The notes under the pieces were generated by a model. It made no database searches and was not told the origin of the DNA. It saw nothing but the letters and a program-made list of their open reading frames with translations. A stretch of 64,000 bases of DNA, taken from Halocatena marina (GTDB lineage Archaea > Halobacteriota > Halobacteria > Halobacteriales > Haloarculaceae). Shown here in pieces: positions 35,271 through 44,368 of the stretch. The stretch covers positions 434,001 through 498,000 of the forward strand of contig NZ_JALLPK010000001.1 in NCBI RefSeq assembly GCF_023276375.1. Direction: 5' to 3'. Positions within the stretch are counted from its first letter, which is position 1. Every line of letters starts with the position of its first letter. A program made the position numbers and the translations under genes.

Positions 35271-36803
35271 ATGAGCGATATGTCGGATCAAAATATCGTA
35301 TTCATCGTCATGGACACGGTTCGGAAGGATCGACTTTCTGTCTATGGATACGATCGACCGACCACACCGAAGCTCGAAGAATTTGCCGAGGAGGCTCGAG
35401 TCTTCGAGCAAGCTGTCGCTCCAGCGCCGTGGACGCTCCCTGTTCATGCGTCGTTGTTCACTGGCTTGTACCCGAGTCAGCATGGTGCCAGTCAGGAGAG
35501 GCCGTATCTCGAAGAGAGTACCACGCTCGCGGAGACGCTTTCAGAACTAGACTACGCGAGTGCGTGCTATACATCGAACACGTGGATCACGCCCTATACC
35601 AAACTCACACGAGGGTTTGACGATCAGGATAATTTCTTCGAGGCGCTCCCGAGTGATGTACTCTCAGGACCGTTAGCGCGGGTCTGGAAGGAGATGAACG
35701 ACCGGGAGACACTTCGTACGGCAGCAAACTGGCTTGTCAATGCGGGAAACACGGTCCACGAGTATTTCGCGAGCAACCAGCAGGCAGACTCGAAAACGCC
35801 AGCAGTCATCGACCGGACCATCGAGTTCATCGATGGGACCGATGAACCGTATTTCACTTTCCTCAACCTGATGGATGCCCATCTCCCGTACCATCCACCT
35901 GAAGAGTACCGTGAGATGTTCGGTTCCGATATCGACTCAAATCTCGTCTGCCAGAACTCAAAGGAGTACAACTGCGGTGCGCGTGAGATCGATAACGACG
36001 AGTGGGATGATATCAACGATCTTTACGACGCCGAACTCCGTCACATCGACACCGAACTCGATCGGCTGTTCAAGTGGCTGCAAGCCAACGACGAGTGGGA
36101 GGAGACACTGATTGTCGTCTGTGCCGACCACGGCGAGCTTCACGGCGAGCACGATCTCTATGGACACGAATTCGGGATCTACGACCCCATTGTCAACGTT
36201 CCGTTGCTCATCAAACATCCCAAACTTGACCCCGGACGGGACGAGACGCAAGTCGAACTCGTCGATCTGTATCACACTGTGCTCGATCACGCTGGCGCGA
36301 CTCCCGATGATTCGGCAGCCCTCGGGGACAATGCCTTACCGATCAACCACTACCGATCGATCCTCTCGTCTGACTACCGGACACCGAGCGACGACGATAC
36401 GACGCTCATTGGGGATGGTGAGGTTGCGTTCATCGAGTATTTCCAACCAGTCATCGAATTGAATCAGCTTGAAGGGAAGGCTCAAGCTGCTGGTATCACG
36501 CTCGATACAGATTCGCGGTTCTACTCTCGAATGCGTGCTGCACGCCGCCTCGATGGAAAGTACATCCGAAACGAACGCATCCCTGATGAAGCGTATCGGC
36601 TCGATAACGACCCTGACGAGCAGTTCAACTATGCAGAAGCGGACGACTCCATTATCGAGGAAGTTGAGACGACCCTCTCTGAATTCGAGTCTCGCATTGC
36701 ACGGGAATGGACGGACGCTGTTCCACAGCAAGACGACGCGGCCCTCGACGGAATGAGCGAGGAAGCAAAAGAACGCCTCCAATACTTTGGCTACCGAGAG
36801 TAG
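35271..36803 (+). CDS. Alkaline-phosphatase-superfamily (sulfatase-family) hydrolase/transferase
   Basis: The 510-residue protein (ATG 35271, second ATG three codons on) has the sulfatase fold: metal ligands IVFIVMDTVRKDRLSVYG and ETLIVVCADHGELHGEHDLYGHEFG, plus YLEESTTLAETLSELDYASAC and VNVPLLIKHP. At the nucleophile position, where classical sulfatases have C/S-x-P-S-R, it reads WTLPVHASLFTGLYPSQHG, so the nucleophile is probably Thr. This resembles phosphoglycerol/phosphoethanolamine transferase-type members rather than formylglycine sulfatases. No signal peptide is visible, so it is cytoplasmic or membrane-associated through a partner. The true reaction is unknown. Confidence 0.85.
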   Translation: MSDMSDQNIVFIVMDTVRKDRLSVYGYDRPTTPKLEEFAEEARVFEQAVAPAPWTLPVHASLFTGLYPSQHGASQERPYLEESTTLAETLSELDYASACYTSNTWITPYTKLTRGFDDQDNFFEALPSDVLSGPLARVWKEMNDRETLRTAANWLVNAGNTVHEYFASNQQADSKTPAVIDRTIEFIDGTDEPYFTFLNLMDAHLPYHPPEEYREMFGSDIDSNLVCQNSKEYNCGAREIDNDEWDDINDLYDAELRHIDTELDRLFKWLQANDEWEETLIVVCADHGELHGEHDLYGHEFGIYDPIVNVPLLIKHPKLDPGRDETQVELVDLYHTVLDHAGATPDDSAALGDNALPINHYRSILSSDYRTPSDDDTTLIGDGEVAFIEYFQPVIELNQLEGKAQAAGITLDTDSRFYSRMRAARRLDGKYIRNERIPDEAYRLDNDPDEQFNYAEADDSIIEEVETTLSEFESRIAREWTDAVPQQDDAALDGMSEEAKERLQYFGYRE

Positions 36804-37129
36804 CCGTCTCGGACAGGTCACTGTGCTGGATGGCGACCGATCTGAGCTACATTCCATGCCGATCGGGACTGTTCTACTGCCATCGAGAAAGCGTGGAGAA
36901 CGGGAAGCGTCAGACTTGGGACATAAGGTCGATCGTCTCGGGTCGACAGTAGACAGGTGGATCGTTGCCAGAACTGCAGATGAGACGCCCGATCGACGAT
37001 CGACGATGATCCAGCTGATTGTCAGTGGCTCCGTGAGCCACGGTCTCATATCGAGACGGGCTCTCATAAAGTCCCAGATAACTAAAGCTAGCGTTTCACC
37101 AATTGAGTATGTATACCGTAGTCATACGA
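36804..37129. other. Intergenic region between convergent genes
   Basis: No coding frame or repeat recognised between the sulfatase-fold gene and the arylsulfotransferase-like gene, which face each other. Confidence 0.5.
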
Positions 37130-38521
37130 CTACCAGTAGAGGAGTGGATCGTCACGCAGCCAACCGACAACGAGCTGATAGACGAGACCAGATCCGGAAA
37201 CGAGTCCAAGTAGCATAATGAACAGTTCAGGGAGACGGACCCACATTGGAAAGACGAATCCGGCCCACGATTCGAGTCGATGGAGCTGATCAACGATGGG
37301 CTGTGAACCGGCAATGTTGGTCATCTCGCTGTTATGTGCCGAACCGTTGGTTGGTTCCTCTGGTAGTCCCAAACGATCGGCTTCGTAGATGATTCCCCGT
37401 TTTTCTCGCAGCGAATACCTCCAGACAACTTCACCCGCCGGGTTGATCTCTAGTAGCCGAAAGTTCCGAGAGTCGGTAATGAGTGTGTTTCCGTTCGGGA
37501 GTCGGTCTGCATCGCGCGGCCACTGGAGCCGACGATCGGTGTCGCTCGCATCGTATATCCAAGTGACTGTGTCGGTACTGGTATCAATTTCCACGATGCG
37601 ATTATTCTCACTGTCGGCAACGAGAAGCGTATCACTGCCGAGACGCTGGGGGTTGTGTTGGTGGTTTAAAATCTTCGTGTCGCCGGGACGGCCGACCGTA
37701 TCGACGATCTCGTTTGTCCGGGGATCGACCTCGATCACCATATCAAAATTCCGTATCGACAGCTGGTAGTTTCCGTTTTGAAGTAGATCGATGTCGTTCA
37801 TGTGCGTCCAATCGGACTCGGCTCCCGTTCGCTCTGGGCCACCGTACTGTTCCCGAAAGGTGCTTTTCGGTCCGAGTTTCTTGTTTGCGCTCCATGACCA
37901 CGTTATTTCGCCCCCAGAGTTGACGGTGAATGCACGGTTATTCCCCATGTCAATGATTGCTGTTTCGCCGTTCGGAAGCCGATCGGCATCGTGGACTTCG
38001 TGGTGGGTCTGAAAGGCGTCGTACCATGCATACTGCCAGACGACTGCGTTCGTTTCCGGATTGAGTTCGACGACACGGTTCTGAACACAGCCATCACCTT
38101 CCTGATATCTCACTGGACAATTTTCTGTGTCTACTGCTGTCGCAACCGACACGAGCACAGTCTGATTGTCGGTAACTTCAGCGTCGAACACGCTTGAGTT
38201 CGACGGGGCGTAAGTCCAAACAGTCGTTCCATTCGGGGTGGTGATCAGCGCCTTCCCATTGTTATTACCGAACCATCCATACGTTTGGACAGCAAGCAAC
38301 GTGTTTCCCGAAGCGAGAATACTATCAGTGGACGTATCGTTTCGTGGCGCGTCTTGGGAGGGAGTGAAGGTCGAATTCGTTCTCGCCTGAGGATCAGCAG
38401 TCACGGCCTGCACGGCGAGAAAAGCAGCACAGAGAAGAACGATGGCACCGAGTACGAGAATCCGCCGCCGTCGGTCGGTGGATTCCGACGCTCGAACAGT
38501 CCCCGATGGTCTCAGTCCCAT
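37130..38521 (-). CDS. Membrane-anchored arylsulfotransferase-like protein
   Basis: The 463-residue protein has one N-terminal membrane helix (RRILVLGAIVLLCAAFLAVQA, residues about 20-40) and one C-terminal helix (LPELFIMLLGLVSGSGLVYQ). An extracytoplasmic six-bladed propeller lies between them. It matches the arylsulfotransferase (ASST) family: TTVWTYAPSNSSVFDAEV, HHEVHDADRLPNGETAIIDMG, SDWTHMNDIDLLQNGNYQL, ILNHQHNPQRLGSDTLLVAD and WPRDADRLPNGNTLITDSRN. Histidine-rich repeats such as HNPQ and HHEVHD are the candidate catalytic residues. The substrate cannot be read from the sequence. Confidence 0.8.
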   Translation of the reverse strand: MGLRPSGTVRASESTDRRRRILVLGAIVLLCAAFLAVQAVTADPQARTNSTFTPSQDAPRNDTSTDSILASGNTLLAVQTYGWFGNNNGKALITTPNGTTVWTYAPSNSSVFDAEVTDNQTVLVSVATAVDTENCPVRYQEGDGCVQNRVVELNPETNAVVWQYAWYDAFQTHHEVHDADRLPNGETAIIDMGNNRAFTVNSGGEITWSWSANKKLGPKSTFREQYGGPERTGAESDWTHMNDIDLLQNGNYQLSIRNFDMVIEVDPRTNEIVDTVGRPGDTKILNHQHNPQRLGSDTLLVADSENNRIVEIDTSTDTVTWIYDASDTDRRLQWPRDADRLPNGNTLITDSRNFRLLEINPAGEVVWRYSLREKRGIIYEADRLGLPEEPTNGSAHNSEMTNIAGSQPIVDQLHRLESWAGFVFPMWVRLPELFIMLLGLVSGSGLVYQLVVGWLRDDPLLYW

Positions 38522-38699
38522 ACGCTGCCATATGGATAGCTATCAATAAATTCGTTGTTTCGGTCGACCGATGATTCTAACCAACCTGAATACTGTGCAC
38601 TAAACACGGAATCAAATGGAACAAACCCATACGAAAGACGAGATCAATCCGCCACGTATATCGAGACGTTCATAGCAATGCTCCCAGTTTGTATATCAT

Positions 38700-39716
38700 A
38701 TGCTCAAAGGGAACGCCCGAGCGATATTTATCGGGTTCGTCGGTTCGCTGGCCGTTCTCGGGGGTTTTTACTGGTATGTTGGTATCGATGAGACCCTTAG
38801 CGTGCTTTCGATGGCCGACACCAAGATTCTCGTACTCGTTGTTGTTGGAGCGATGTGTTGGCTCGTCGCGTGGGGTATGGCGCTTCGAACTGTCCTCGGT
38901 GTCCTCGGTTCGACGATCACACCGGTGAAAGCGACAGCCATCTTTTCGGGTGTCCTATTTGCGAATAACGTTACACCGTTCGGACAGGCGGGTGGAGAAC
39001 CGATCAGCGGCCTTCTCATCTCGCATGCGACCGACCGTGAGTACGAAACTGGTCTCGCAGCGATTGCTAGTGTCGATGCGCTCAATTTCGTCCCATCGAT
39101 CATCCTCGCAACCTTTGGATTGGGCTATCTCGCGTCGAGTATAACGTTTGATGGGAATCTTCAGTACGCTGCCTTCACCATCGTGGCACTTGCGGTGGTC
39201 GTTCCTGTGAGTGGCTACCTTGGTTGGCAGAATCGGTACCGACTCGAGCGATTCACTGTCTCTCTGATAACGCCGGTCATACGGACGATCCGGGGCACGA
39301 TCTTACAGCGAGAACCGCTTGCGGAGGGGAGTATCGAAAAGCGCATTGAGGGATTTTTCAGCGCCATCGAGCGTATCGCAACCACTCCCCGTGAGTTGGC
39401 GCTCGCCCTCGGTTTATCCTCGCTCGGTTGGATCGCACAAGGAGCTTGTCTGTGGCTATCGCTGTACGCGCTCGGTCACGTCGTTTCACCGGTTGTTGTA
39501 CTCATCGCTATTCCAATCGGTGCAGTCGCCGGTGTAACCCCACTTCCCGGGGGACTTGCGATGATCGAACTCGTGCTTGCTGCCGTTATCAGTGCGTTGG
39601 TTGTGTCGATCAGCCACCCTGTCATCGCGGCTGCCGTGCTCATTCACCGAGGTGCTGTGTACCTGCTCCCGACGATCGTCGGTGGCGGCGTAACAGCTAT
39701 TCTTGCAAGTCGGTGA
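38700..39716 (+). CDS. Flippase-like membrane protein (lysylphosphatidylglycerol-synthase TM family, UPF0104)
   Basis: The 338-residue protein has about eight membrane helices with the UPF0104 signatures VLFANNVTPFGQAGGEPISG and VTPLPGGLAMIELVLAAVISA. The family includes the N-terminal transmembrane half of MprF and many archaeal flippase-like proteins that sit in glycan clusters. No MprF transferase domain follows. It fits a lipid-linked glycan translocation role, but this is by family only. Confidence 0.88.
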   Translation: MLKGNARAIFIGFVGSLAVLGGFYWYVGIDETLSVLSMADTKILVLVVVGAMCWLVAWGMALRTVLGVLGSTITPVKATAIFSGVLFANNVTPFGQAGGEPISGLLISHATDREYETGLAAIASVDALNFVPSIILATFGLGYLASSITFDGNLQYAAFTIVALAVVVPVSGYLGWQNRYRLERFTVSLITPVIRTIRGTILQREPLAEGSIEKRIEGFFSAIERIATTPRELALALGLSSLGWIAQGACLWLSLYALGHVVSPVVVLIAIPIGAVAGVTPLPGGLAMIELVLAAVISALVVSISHPVIAAAVLIHRGAVYLLPTIVGGGVTAILASR

Positions 39717-39728
39717 GCAGTACCGAAC

Positions 39729-40712
39729 TCACGCGCTGAGTAAAACCGTCGTTCCGACATCGTTCTCGATCGCTGCTTCGTACAGATACGTCGCAGCCGC
39801 AGCGTCAAGTACCGCCGATCCGACGCTCTCGACGAGGAGGATGTCGTCTGTGTTCTCGCGTCCGGCATCTCCGCTGAGTACGGACGCGAACGGAACGAGA
39901 TCCGGCGTTGGTGTGAGGTCTAAGCCGCGGATGTCGCCGATTGTCGCTACTTCTTCTGGGACGTCCGCGAACACCTGTGTCGATCGCTCAACGGTTGCCG
40001 TGTCTATCTCACGCATCTCGCTGGTGTACGCTCCGATGGCGATGACAAGCGTCCCGGACGAAAGTGTCTCTCCGGAAAACACGGGCTGTGTACTCGTCGT
40101 TGCGGTGACGACGACTGTCGATTCAGTCACCGCCGTGGCTGGCGTATCGACCGCTTCGACGGTGGGAGCAATCGCGTCGAGATCGCTTGCACAGTCGAAC
40201 CGCGAGTCGCTCGGTGAATAGACACGAATCGCCTGTACATCGGTCGCTGCCGCGATGGCCCGCGCCTGCCACCGCGCCTGCGTTCCCGCTCCGATCAGTC
40301 CGAGCGTCACCGGTCCGGTCGAAAGTTCCCGTGCTGCGAGCCCACCGATGCAGCCAGTCCGAGCATTAGTGATCCGCGTCCCGGCCATGAACGCAGCTGG
40401 ACGACCGGTCGTGGCGTCGGTCAGCGCAATCTGGGCGTTCACCGTCGGTCGTCCGCGTTCGGCGTTTCCCTCGTGTACGCTTGCGAGCTTCGTGGCGTAG
40501 TATTCCGATCCGTGGATGTACGCAGGCATCACGAGACCCGTTCCAAGCGGTTCGGTCGAGGAATCGAGTCCGATACCGACAGGAAAATGGGGGCGTTCGG
40601 GTCGTTCGACGGCCCCCGATCCTTGCTTTCGGAACGCATCCGCAATCCGTTCGAGGAGAGCATCGATTTCGAGAACCGACGCGATGTCGTCGTCAGAGAG
40701 GGTTATCACCAT
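39729..40712 (-). CDS. Ornithine cyclodeaminase / mu-crystallin family dehydrogenase
   Basis: The 327-residue protein is an OCD/mu-crystallin family NAD-binding enzyme: MPAYIHGSEYYATKLASVHEGN, PAAFMAGTRITNARTGCIGGLAAREL, the Rossmann GLIGAGTQARWQARAIAA, VVVTATTSTQPVF and VIAIGAYTSEMREIDT. Members reduce ketimines or deaminate ornithine, alanine or related amino acids. The substrate cannot be assigned from the sequence. The gene is convergent with the flippase-like gene and 12 bases from it. Confidence 0.88.
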   Translation of the reverse strand: MVITLSDDDIASVLEIDALLERIADAFRKQGSGAVERPERPHFPVGIGLDSSTEPLGTGLVMPAYIHGSEYYATKLASVHEGNAERGRPTVNAQIALTDATTGRPAAFMAGTRITNARTGCIGGLAARELSTGPVTLGLIGAGTQARWQARAIAAATDVQAIRVYSPSDSRFDCASDLDAIAPTVEAVDTPATAVTESTVVVTATTSTQPVFSGETLSSGTLVIAIGAYTSEMREIDTATVERSTQVFADVPEEVATIGDIRGLDLTPTPDLVPFASVLSGDAGRENTDDILLVESVGSAVLDAAAATYLYEAAIENDVGTTVLLSA

Positions 40713-40749
40713 ATTTTATGAGAGAATAATGAAGCAGTCATTCCACGAG

Positions 40750-41736
40750 TCACTGACTGAACTGTTGTCGAACGCTCGATGTGAGTCGCTCGAACACTGA
40801 TGATTGGGGAACGTCGGTCGCTGTTTCGTATTCTCGTTTGAGGGATCCGTCCTGCTGGAGACTCAGTACTCCGATTTCGTGTCTCCGTGCAAGCTCTTCG
40901 GCCTGTTCGGAAACCGCTCCAGATGTCGTGATCAGCACACCACGCGCGCCTGCCACCTCTACGGAATTTTGAAGTCGCTCGACATCATCGCTAATGGGTC
41001 GTTCGTGGACAGCCACAATGACGCGATCTCCAAGCAGCTCGTCTTCCCCACGGATGTGGACGGGGATCTCTTCGTTTCCTGCTTCGTTGGTGATCGTCGT
41101 ATCCACTTCGACATTGAAGTCTCTCTCTCTGAGCATCCCTGCCATCGACCGACGAGCCGACAGCTGTGTTTCGAGCCAGCTCTCCCCGTCTCGTTCGAAC
41201 CCGTAGCTGTAGAGAACCCATTCGATCGTCTCTTCGGGTTCGTAGATCGACACGCACTCTCGACATCGGAGTGAATTCACGGGATCAGCGGCTCGTTCGC
41301 CGCAGGTTTGACAGACGTGCTGGCTTAGTGTCTCAATGTGCTCAGGATGCAATGAGAGATCACACTCAGGACACATATACTCGCCATCGTTGGCCTGAAA
41401 CGCATCTCGTGGCGCGACTCCCCCGCACTCGATATGTTCGAGTAGCTCTTGCTCAATCGTGTTCGGAGAGCCACACCCCGGACAGATCGTCATAAACCGC
41501 ATCCCGTCCGCGCCACAGTCTGGACAGACGTACACTTTATCTCGGAACTCTCTGTACAGAATCCCCCTGCTGGCTAGCGTTTCCAGTACCTCAAAGGGAT
41601 CCCCATCACGCGCATCGAGATGCTGCTGGGCGTCTGGGTAACTAACCCGGCCATCTTCGTCGATCAACGGCGTGAACTCCTCGATTGTTCCGTCTGCCAG
41701 TTCAGCTAGCAGCCGAAGTACCCCTGGAGTAGCCAT
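40750..41736 (-). CDS. Multi-zinc-ribbon protein with TackOD1-like and Mrr-like regions
   Basis: The 328-residue protein starts with a helical N-terminus (MATPGVLRLLAELADGTIEE, about 65 residues). A zinc-ribbon block follows with six Cys pairs or singles: YVCPDCGADG, ICPGCGSP, HIECGGVAPRDAF, YMCPECDLSLHPEHIETLSQHVCQTCGE and LRCRECVSIY. This arrangement resembles the TackOD1 domain. The C-terminal 130 residues (NEEIPVHIRGEDELLGDRVIVAVHERPISDD to ELARRHEIGVLSLQQDG) resemble an Mrr/PD-(D/E)XK fold, but the active lysine position reads HER, so catalysis is doubtful. A sensor or DNA-associated role is inference. Confidence 0.6.
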   Translation of the reverse strand: MATPGVLRLLAELADGTIEEFTPLIDEDGRVSYPDAQQHLDARDGDPFEVLETLASRGILYREFRDKVYVCPDCGADGMRFMTICPGCGSPNTIEQELLEHIECGGVAPRDAFQANDGEYMCPECDLSLHPEHIETLSQHVCQTCGERAADPVNSLRCRECVSIYEPEETIEWVLYSYGFERDGESWLETQLSARRSMAGMLRERDFNVEVDTTITNEAGNEEIPVHIRGEDELLGDRVIVAVHERPISDDVERLQNSVEVAGARGVLITTSGAVSEQAEELARRHEIGVLSLQQDGSLKREYETATDVPQSSVFERLTSSVRQQFSQ

Positions 41737-41944
41737 AAGTCATCACTATGCCGTCTGGCACCATAGTATTAATTCCTATTCAATGCTTTTTGATAGCATT
41801 TTCATACAACTTCGAGATCAAAAGATATGAACTGTGGGTTAGCTAGATTGAATTCGATACACTTGATTCGATCTTCGATGTCGACACGTGGATTGTTGGT
41901 GCCGATCGGTGGATTATCCTTCGTTGCTCTCGACGACTGAGGCG

Positions 41945-42955
41945 ATGAGCGCGGATCGATTGCATGTGCTGTGGCTCACCCCGGATAAACCCGAGCACAT
42001 CAGTGTCGGACGGCGACGAATCGCAGAGCAACTCCGACAGCAGGGCTACGACGTAACGCTTCGGGGAACGACACTACGCACGCTGTTCGCCGCCCTCCGA
42101 GAGCGCGGCCAGTACGATCTGGTGATCGGCACGACCAGAGCCGGAGCCATCGCCGGTACAACCCTAACACTCGTTGATGGTCCTCTCATCGTTGATCACG
42201 TCGATCCGATCCGTCAGTTCGAGGCAACGCATCCGTGGTGGCTGTTCGGTCCTGTCCGCTGGCTCGAACAGTTCGCGTTCACCGTTGCCGATCACGTTCT
42301 CTACGTGTATTCCGAGGAGAAAGAGCGAGTAGAACGATTCGCATCTGCCGCTTCGAAGACAGATCTTGGTGTGGCGTACGAACGATTCGCCGATCCTCCC
42401 GACGAAATCGTCGCAACCGCACGCTCAAAACTGTCTGCGTTCGACTCTGAGAATATTCTCATCTATGTAGGTGGTCTCGAACCGATATATCATATCTCTG
42501 ATCTTCTGGCTGCCATTCGACAGCTCGATGACTGGACGCTCGTGGTGCTCGGGACTGGATCGCTCGAACCCGAAGTACAACGGGCTGCTCAGAAGCACTC
42601 GAACGTCTCATATCTCGGGACAGTTCCGCACGAAGAGGTACCGGGATATCTCCACGCTGCTACTGTCGGCGTCTGTCTGGTCGATGATCCACACACGCTG
42701 AAAGTGCTCGAATACGGCGCGGCCGGGCTGCCCGTGGTGCAACTCGCCGGACGAGCCGAACCACGGTTTGAGGATCGAGTGACGTTCTGCGAACCGACGC
42801 CCTCAGCTATTGCACACGCTGTCCGAACGGCAGCGCAATCGACTGAACCCGAGTCACTTCAAACGTTCGTACAGCAATTCGACTTCGAAGAAATCGCCGC
42901 AGACTACGCAAACGCCATTGCACAGGCAGTAGATGCGCACGGCGAATCGGAATGA
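41945..42955 (+). CDS. Glycosyltransferase, GT-B fold (GT4-like)
   Basis: The 336-residue protein (ATG 41945, MSADRLHVLWLTPDKPEHIS) has two Rossmann-like halves. The N-terminal half contains GRRRIAEQLRQQGYDVTLRG. The C-terminal half has ENILIYVGGLEPIYHISDLL, LGTVPHEEVPGYLHAATVG and LKVLEYGAAGLPVVQLAG, typical of GT4 retaining transferases. The open frame extends upstream, but this ATG gives the family N-terminus. It is convergent with the next glycosyltransferase (48 bases apart). Confidence 0.85.
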   Translation: MSADRLHVLWLTPDKPEHISVGRRRIAEQLRQQGYDVTLRGTTLRTLFAALRERGQYDLVIGTTRAGAIAGTTLTLVDGPLIVDHVDPIRQFEATHPWWLFGPVRWLEQFAFTVADHVLYVYSEEKERVERFASAASKTDLGVAYERFADPPDEIVATARSKLSAFDSENILIYVGGLEPIYHISDLLAAIRQLDDWTLVVLGTGSLEPEVQRAAQKHSNVSYLGTVPHEEVPGYLHAATVGVCLVDDPHTLKVLEYGAAGLPVVQLAGRAEPRFEDRVTFCEPTPSAIAHAVRTAAQSTEPESLQTFVQQFDFEEIAADYANAIAQAVDAHGESE

Positions 42956-43003
42956 CTGTTCGGTAGAACGGGAACAATGAGCGCACTGGTATTCACCTCA
43001 AAC

Positions 43004-44005
43004 TTAATCGAGAAGATCGGTCCAAACGTCGAGGTACTGTTGGGCGGCGTGTTCGTTGTAGTGATTCATCTTTTCGTGGCTCGCTGCTGCGAGCTCGGAA
43101 AATTGGTCAGGATCTGATAGTACCTCGTCGACCGCGTGCTCGATGCCTGTTGGCGTTGGTGGACAGATGCGCCCAGCGGTTCCAACCGCTTCAGGAACGC
43201 CCGCAGTGGCTCCACAGACGACGGGTAAGCCGGCTGCTTGCGCCTCCAGAACAGCCATCGAGAGCGAGTCGAGGTAGCTGACGTAGACGAACAGATCGGA
43301 TGTCGCCAAGAGATGTGGAACATCGTCTCGATACCCGAGAAGATCGACACGGTCGCGGTGCGGATACGACTCGAGATACGCTGCTACCTCGTCGAACGCA
43401 CGACCGTCGCCAGCAATCGTATACTGGAGCCGTTCGTCACGATCGAAGAGTGGTTGGAGCCCGTCGAGAATCGTCATAATTCCCTGTGCCTTCTGTTGAT
43501 ATCTGAGGTTTGTTACCGTCAGGATTTTCATATCCCCGTCGCATGTCGGCTGTGCGTTCGAAAATCGGGTGGTGTCAAACGGCCGCCTCACGATACGATT
43601 TGCTCCAAAGGAGTAGTGACGGCGCATTGTCTCTCGGCAGACGGAGCTAACAAAAAGTGCACGATCAGCGTGTTGAAACACGAGCTTCCCACGACATCTG
43701 ATTGAACGGTGTGTCAGCCACCCGTGTTGACCGTGGGCGTTCGTATAATCTGCCCATCCCCGGATACAGTTCACGAGCGGTGTCCCTCGTTGTCGTTTTT
43801 CGAGGACAGCAAGCAGTCCGTTTCGAACCATTTCATCCACTTGTAGCAGGTCATAGCGTTCGGTGAGCACTCGATGCACACGCGAGTGGACTGACTCTGG
43901 TTGCGAGAGGACATCGACCTCGTATGCTGAATCGATCCGCTCGACAGCGGCAGCGAGCGCCTCAGCAAAATCTCTCTGTGCGTGGAGCAGTGCTATTCGA
44001 GGCAT
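43004..44005 (-). CDS. Glycosyltransferase, GT4 family
   Basis: The 333-residue protein (ATG 44003-44005, MPRIALLHAQRDFAEALAAA) has the GT-B C-terminal half: MKILTVTNLRYQQKAQGIM, LQYTIAGDGRAFDEVAAYL, VDLLGYRDDVPHLLATSDLF and SLSMAVLEAQAAGLPVVCG with a nucleotide-sugar-binding E. The upstream frame extends 17 codons further, but MPRIALLHAQ is the conventional family start. Sugar donor and acceptor are unknown. Confidence 0.88.
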   Translation of the reverse strand: MPRIALLHAQRDFAEALAAAVERIDSAYEVDVLSQPESVHSRVHRVLTERYDLLQVDEMVRNGLLAVLEKRQRGTPLVNCIRGWADYTNAHGQHGWLTHRSIRCRGKLVFQHADRALFVSSVCRETMRRHYSFGANRIVRRPFDTTRFSNAQPTCDGDMKILTVTNLRYQQKAQGIMTILDGLQPLFDRDERLQYTIAGDGRAFDEVAAYLESYPHRDRVDLLGYRDDVPHLLATSDLFVYVSYLDSLSMAVLEAQAAGLPVVCGATAGVPEAVGTAGRICPPTPTGIEHAVDEVLSDPDQFSELAAASHEKMNHYNEHAAQQYLDVWTDLLD

Positions 44006-44368
44006 ACTATCATATGATGTCGGATACGGAACGGTGTGCACGAGCAACGATCGCATCGGATGTCGTGCATCCGTTGTCGTATTGGTTGATCGCGGTCATG
44101 GTCGCTGGTTCGAAGCACGATCGTATAAGTGATATCACGATACGTCCCTCGAGGGATGTATAATAGATCTTTAGACTCATTCGCACCATATCTATCATAT
44201 GTGGTTTTGTACGTGGTCGGTGGTGTAGTTCTCCCGGCCACATTTCTGGCTTCCAGAGAACACCAGTATCGTCGGGAACTGTTGGCTTTCTTATACTCAC
44301 ACGACGTGCAGTATCTCATCGAAACACGATCCACAACGACTACCACAAGCCGACGCATATCGTGAGGC
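44006..44368. other. Divergent intergenic region with a near-palindrome
   Basis: It separates the glycosyltransferase (minus) from the Wzx-type flippase (plus). A near-perfect 18-base palindrome centred at 44150/44151 (ACGTCCCTC-GAGGGATGT, one mismatch) is present. No gene is accepted. Confidence 0.5.
44142..44159. promoter_or_regulatory. Near-palindrome, possible operator
   Basis: Arms ACGTCCCTC and GAGGGATGT, with one mismatch, between two divergent glycan genes. Such dyads can be operator sites, but there is no direct evidence of binding. Confidence 0.3.
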
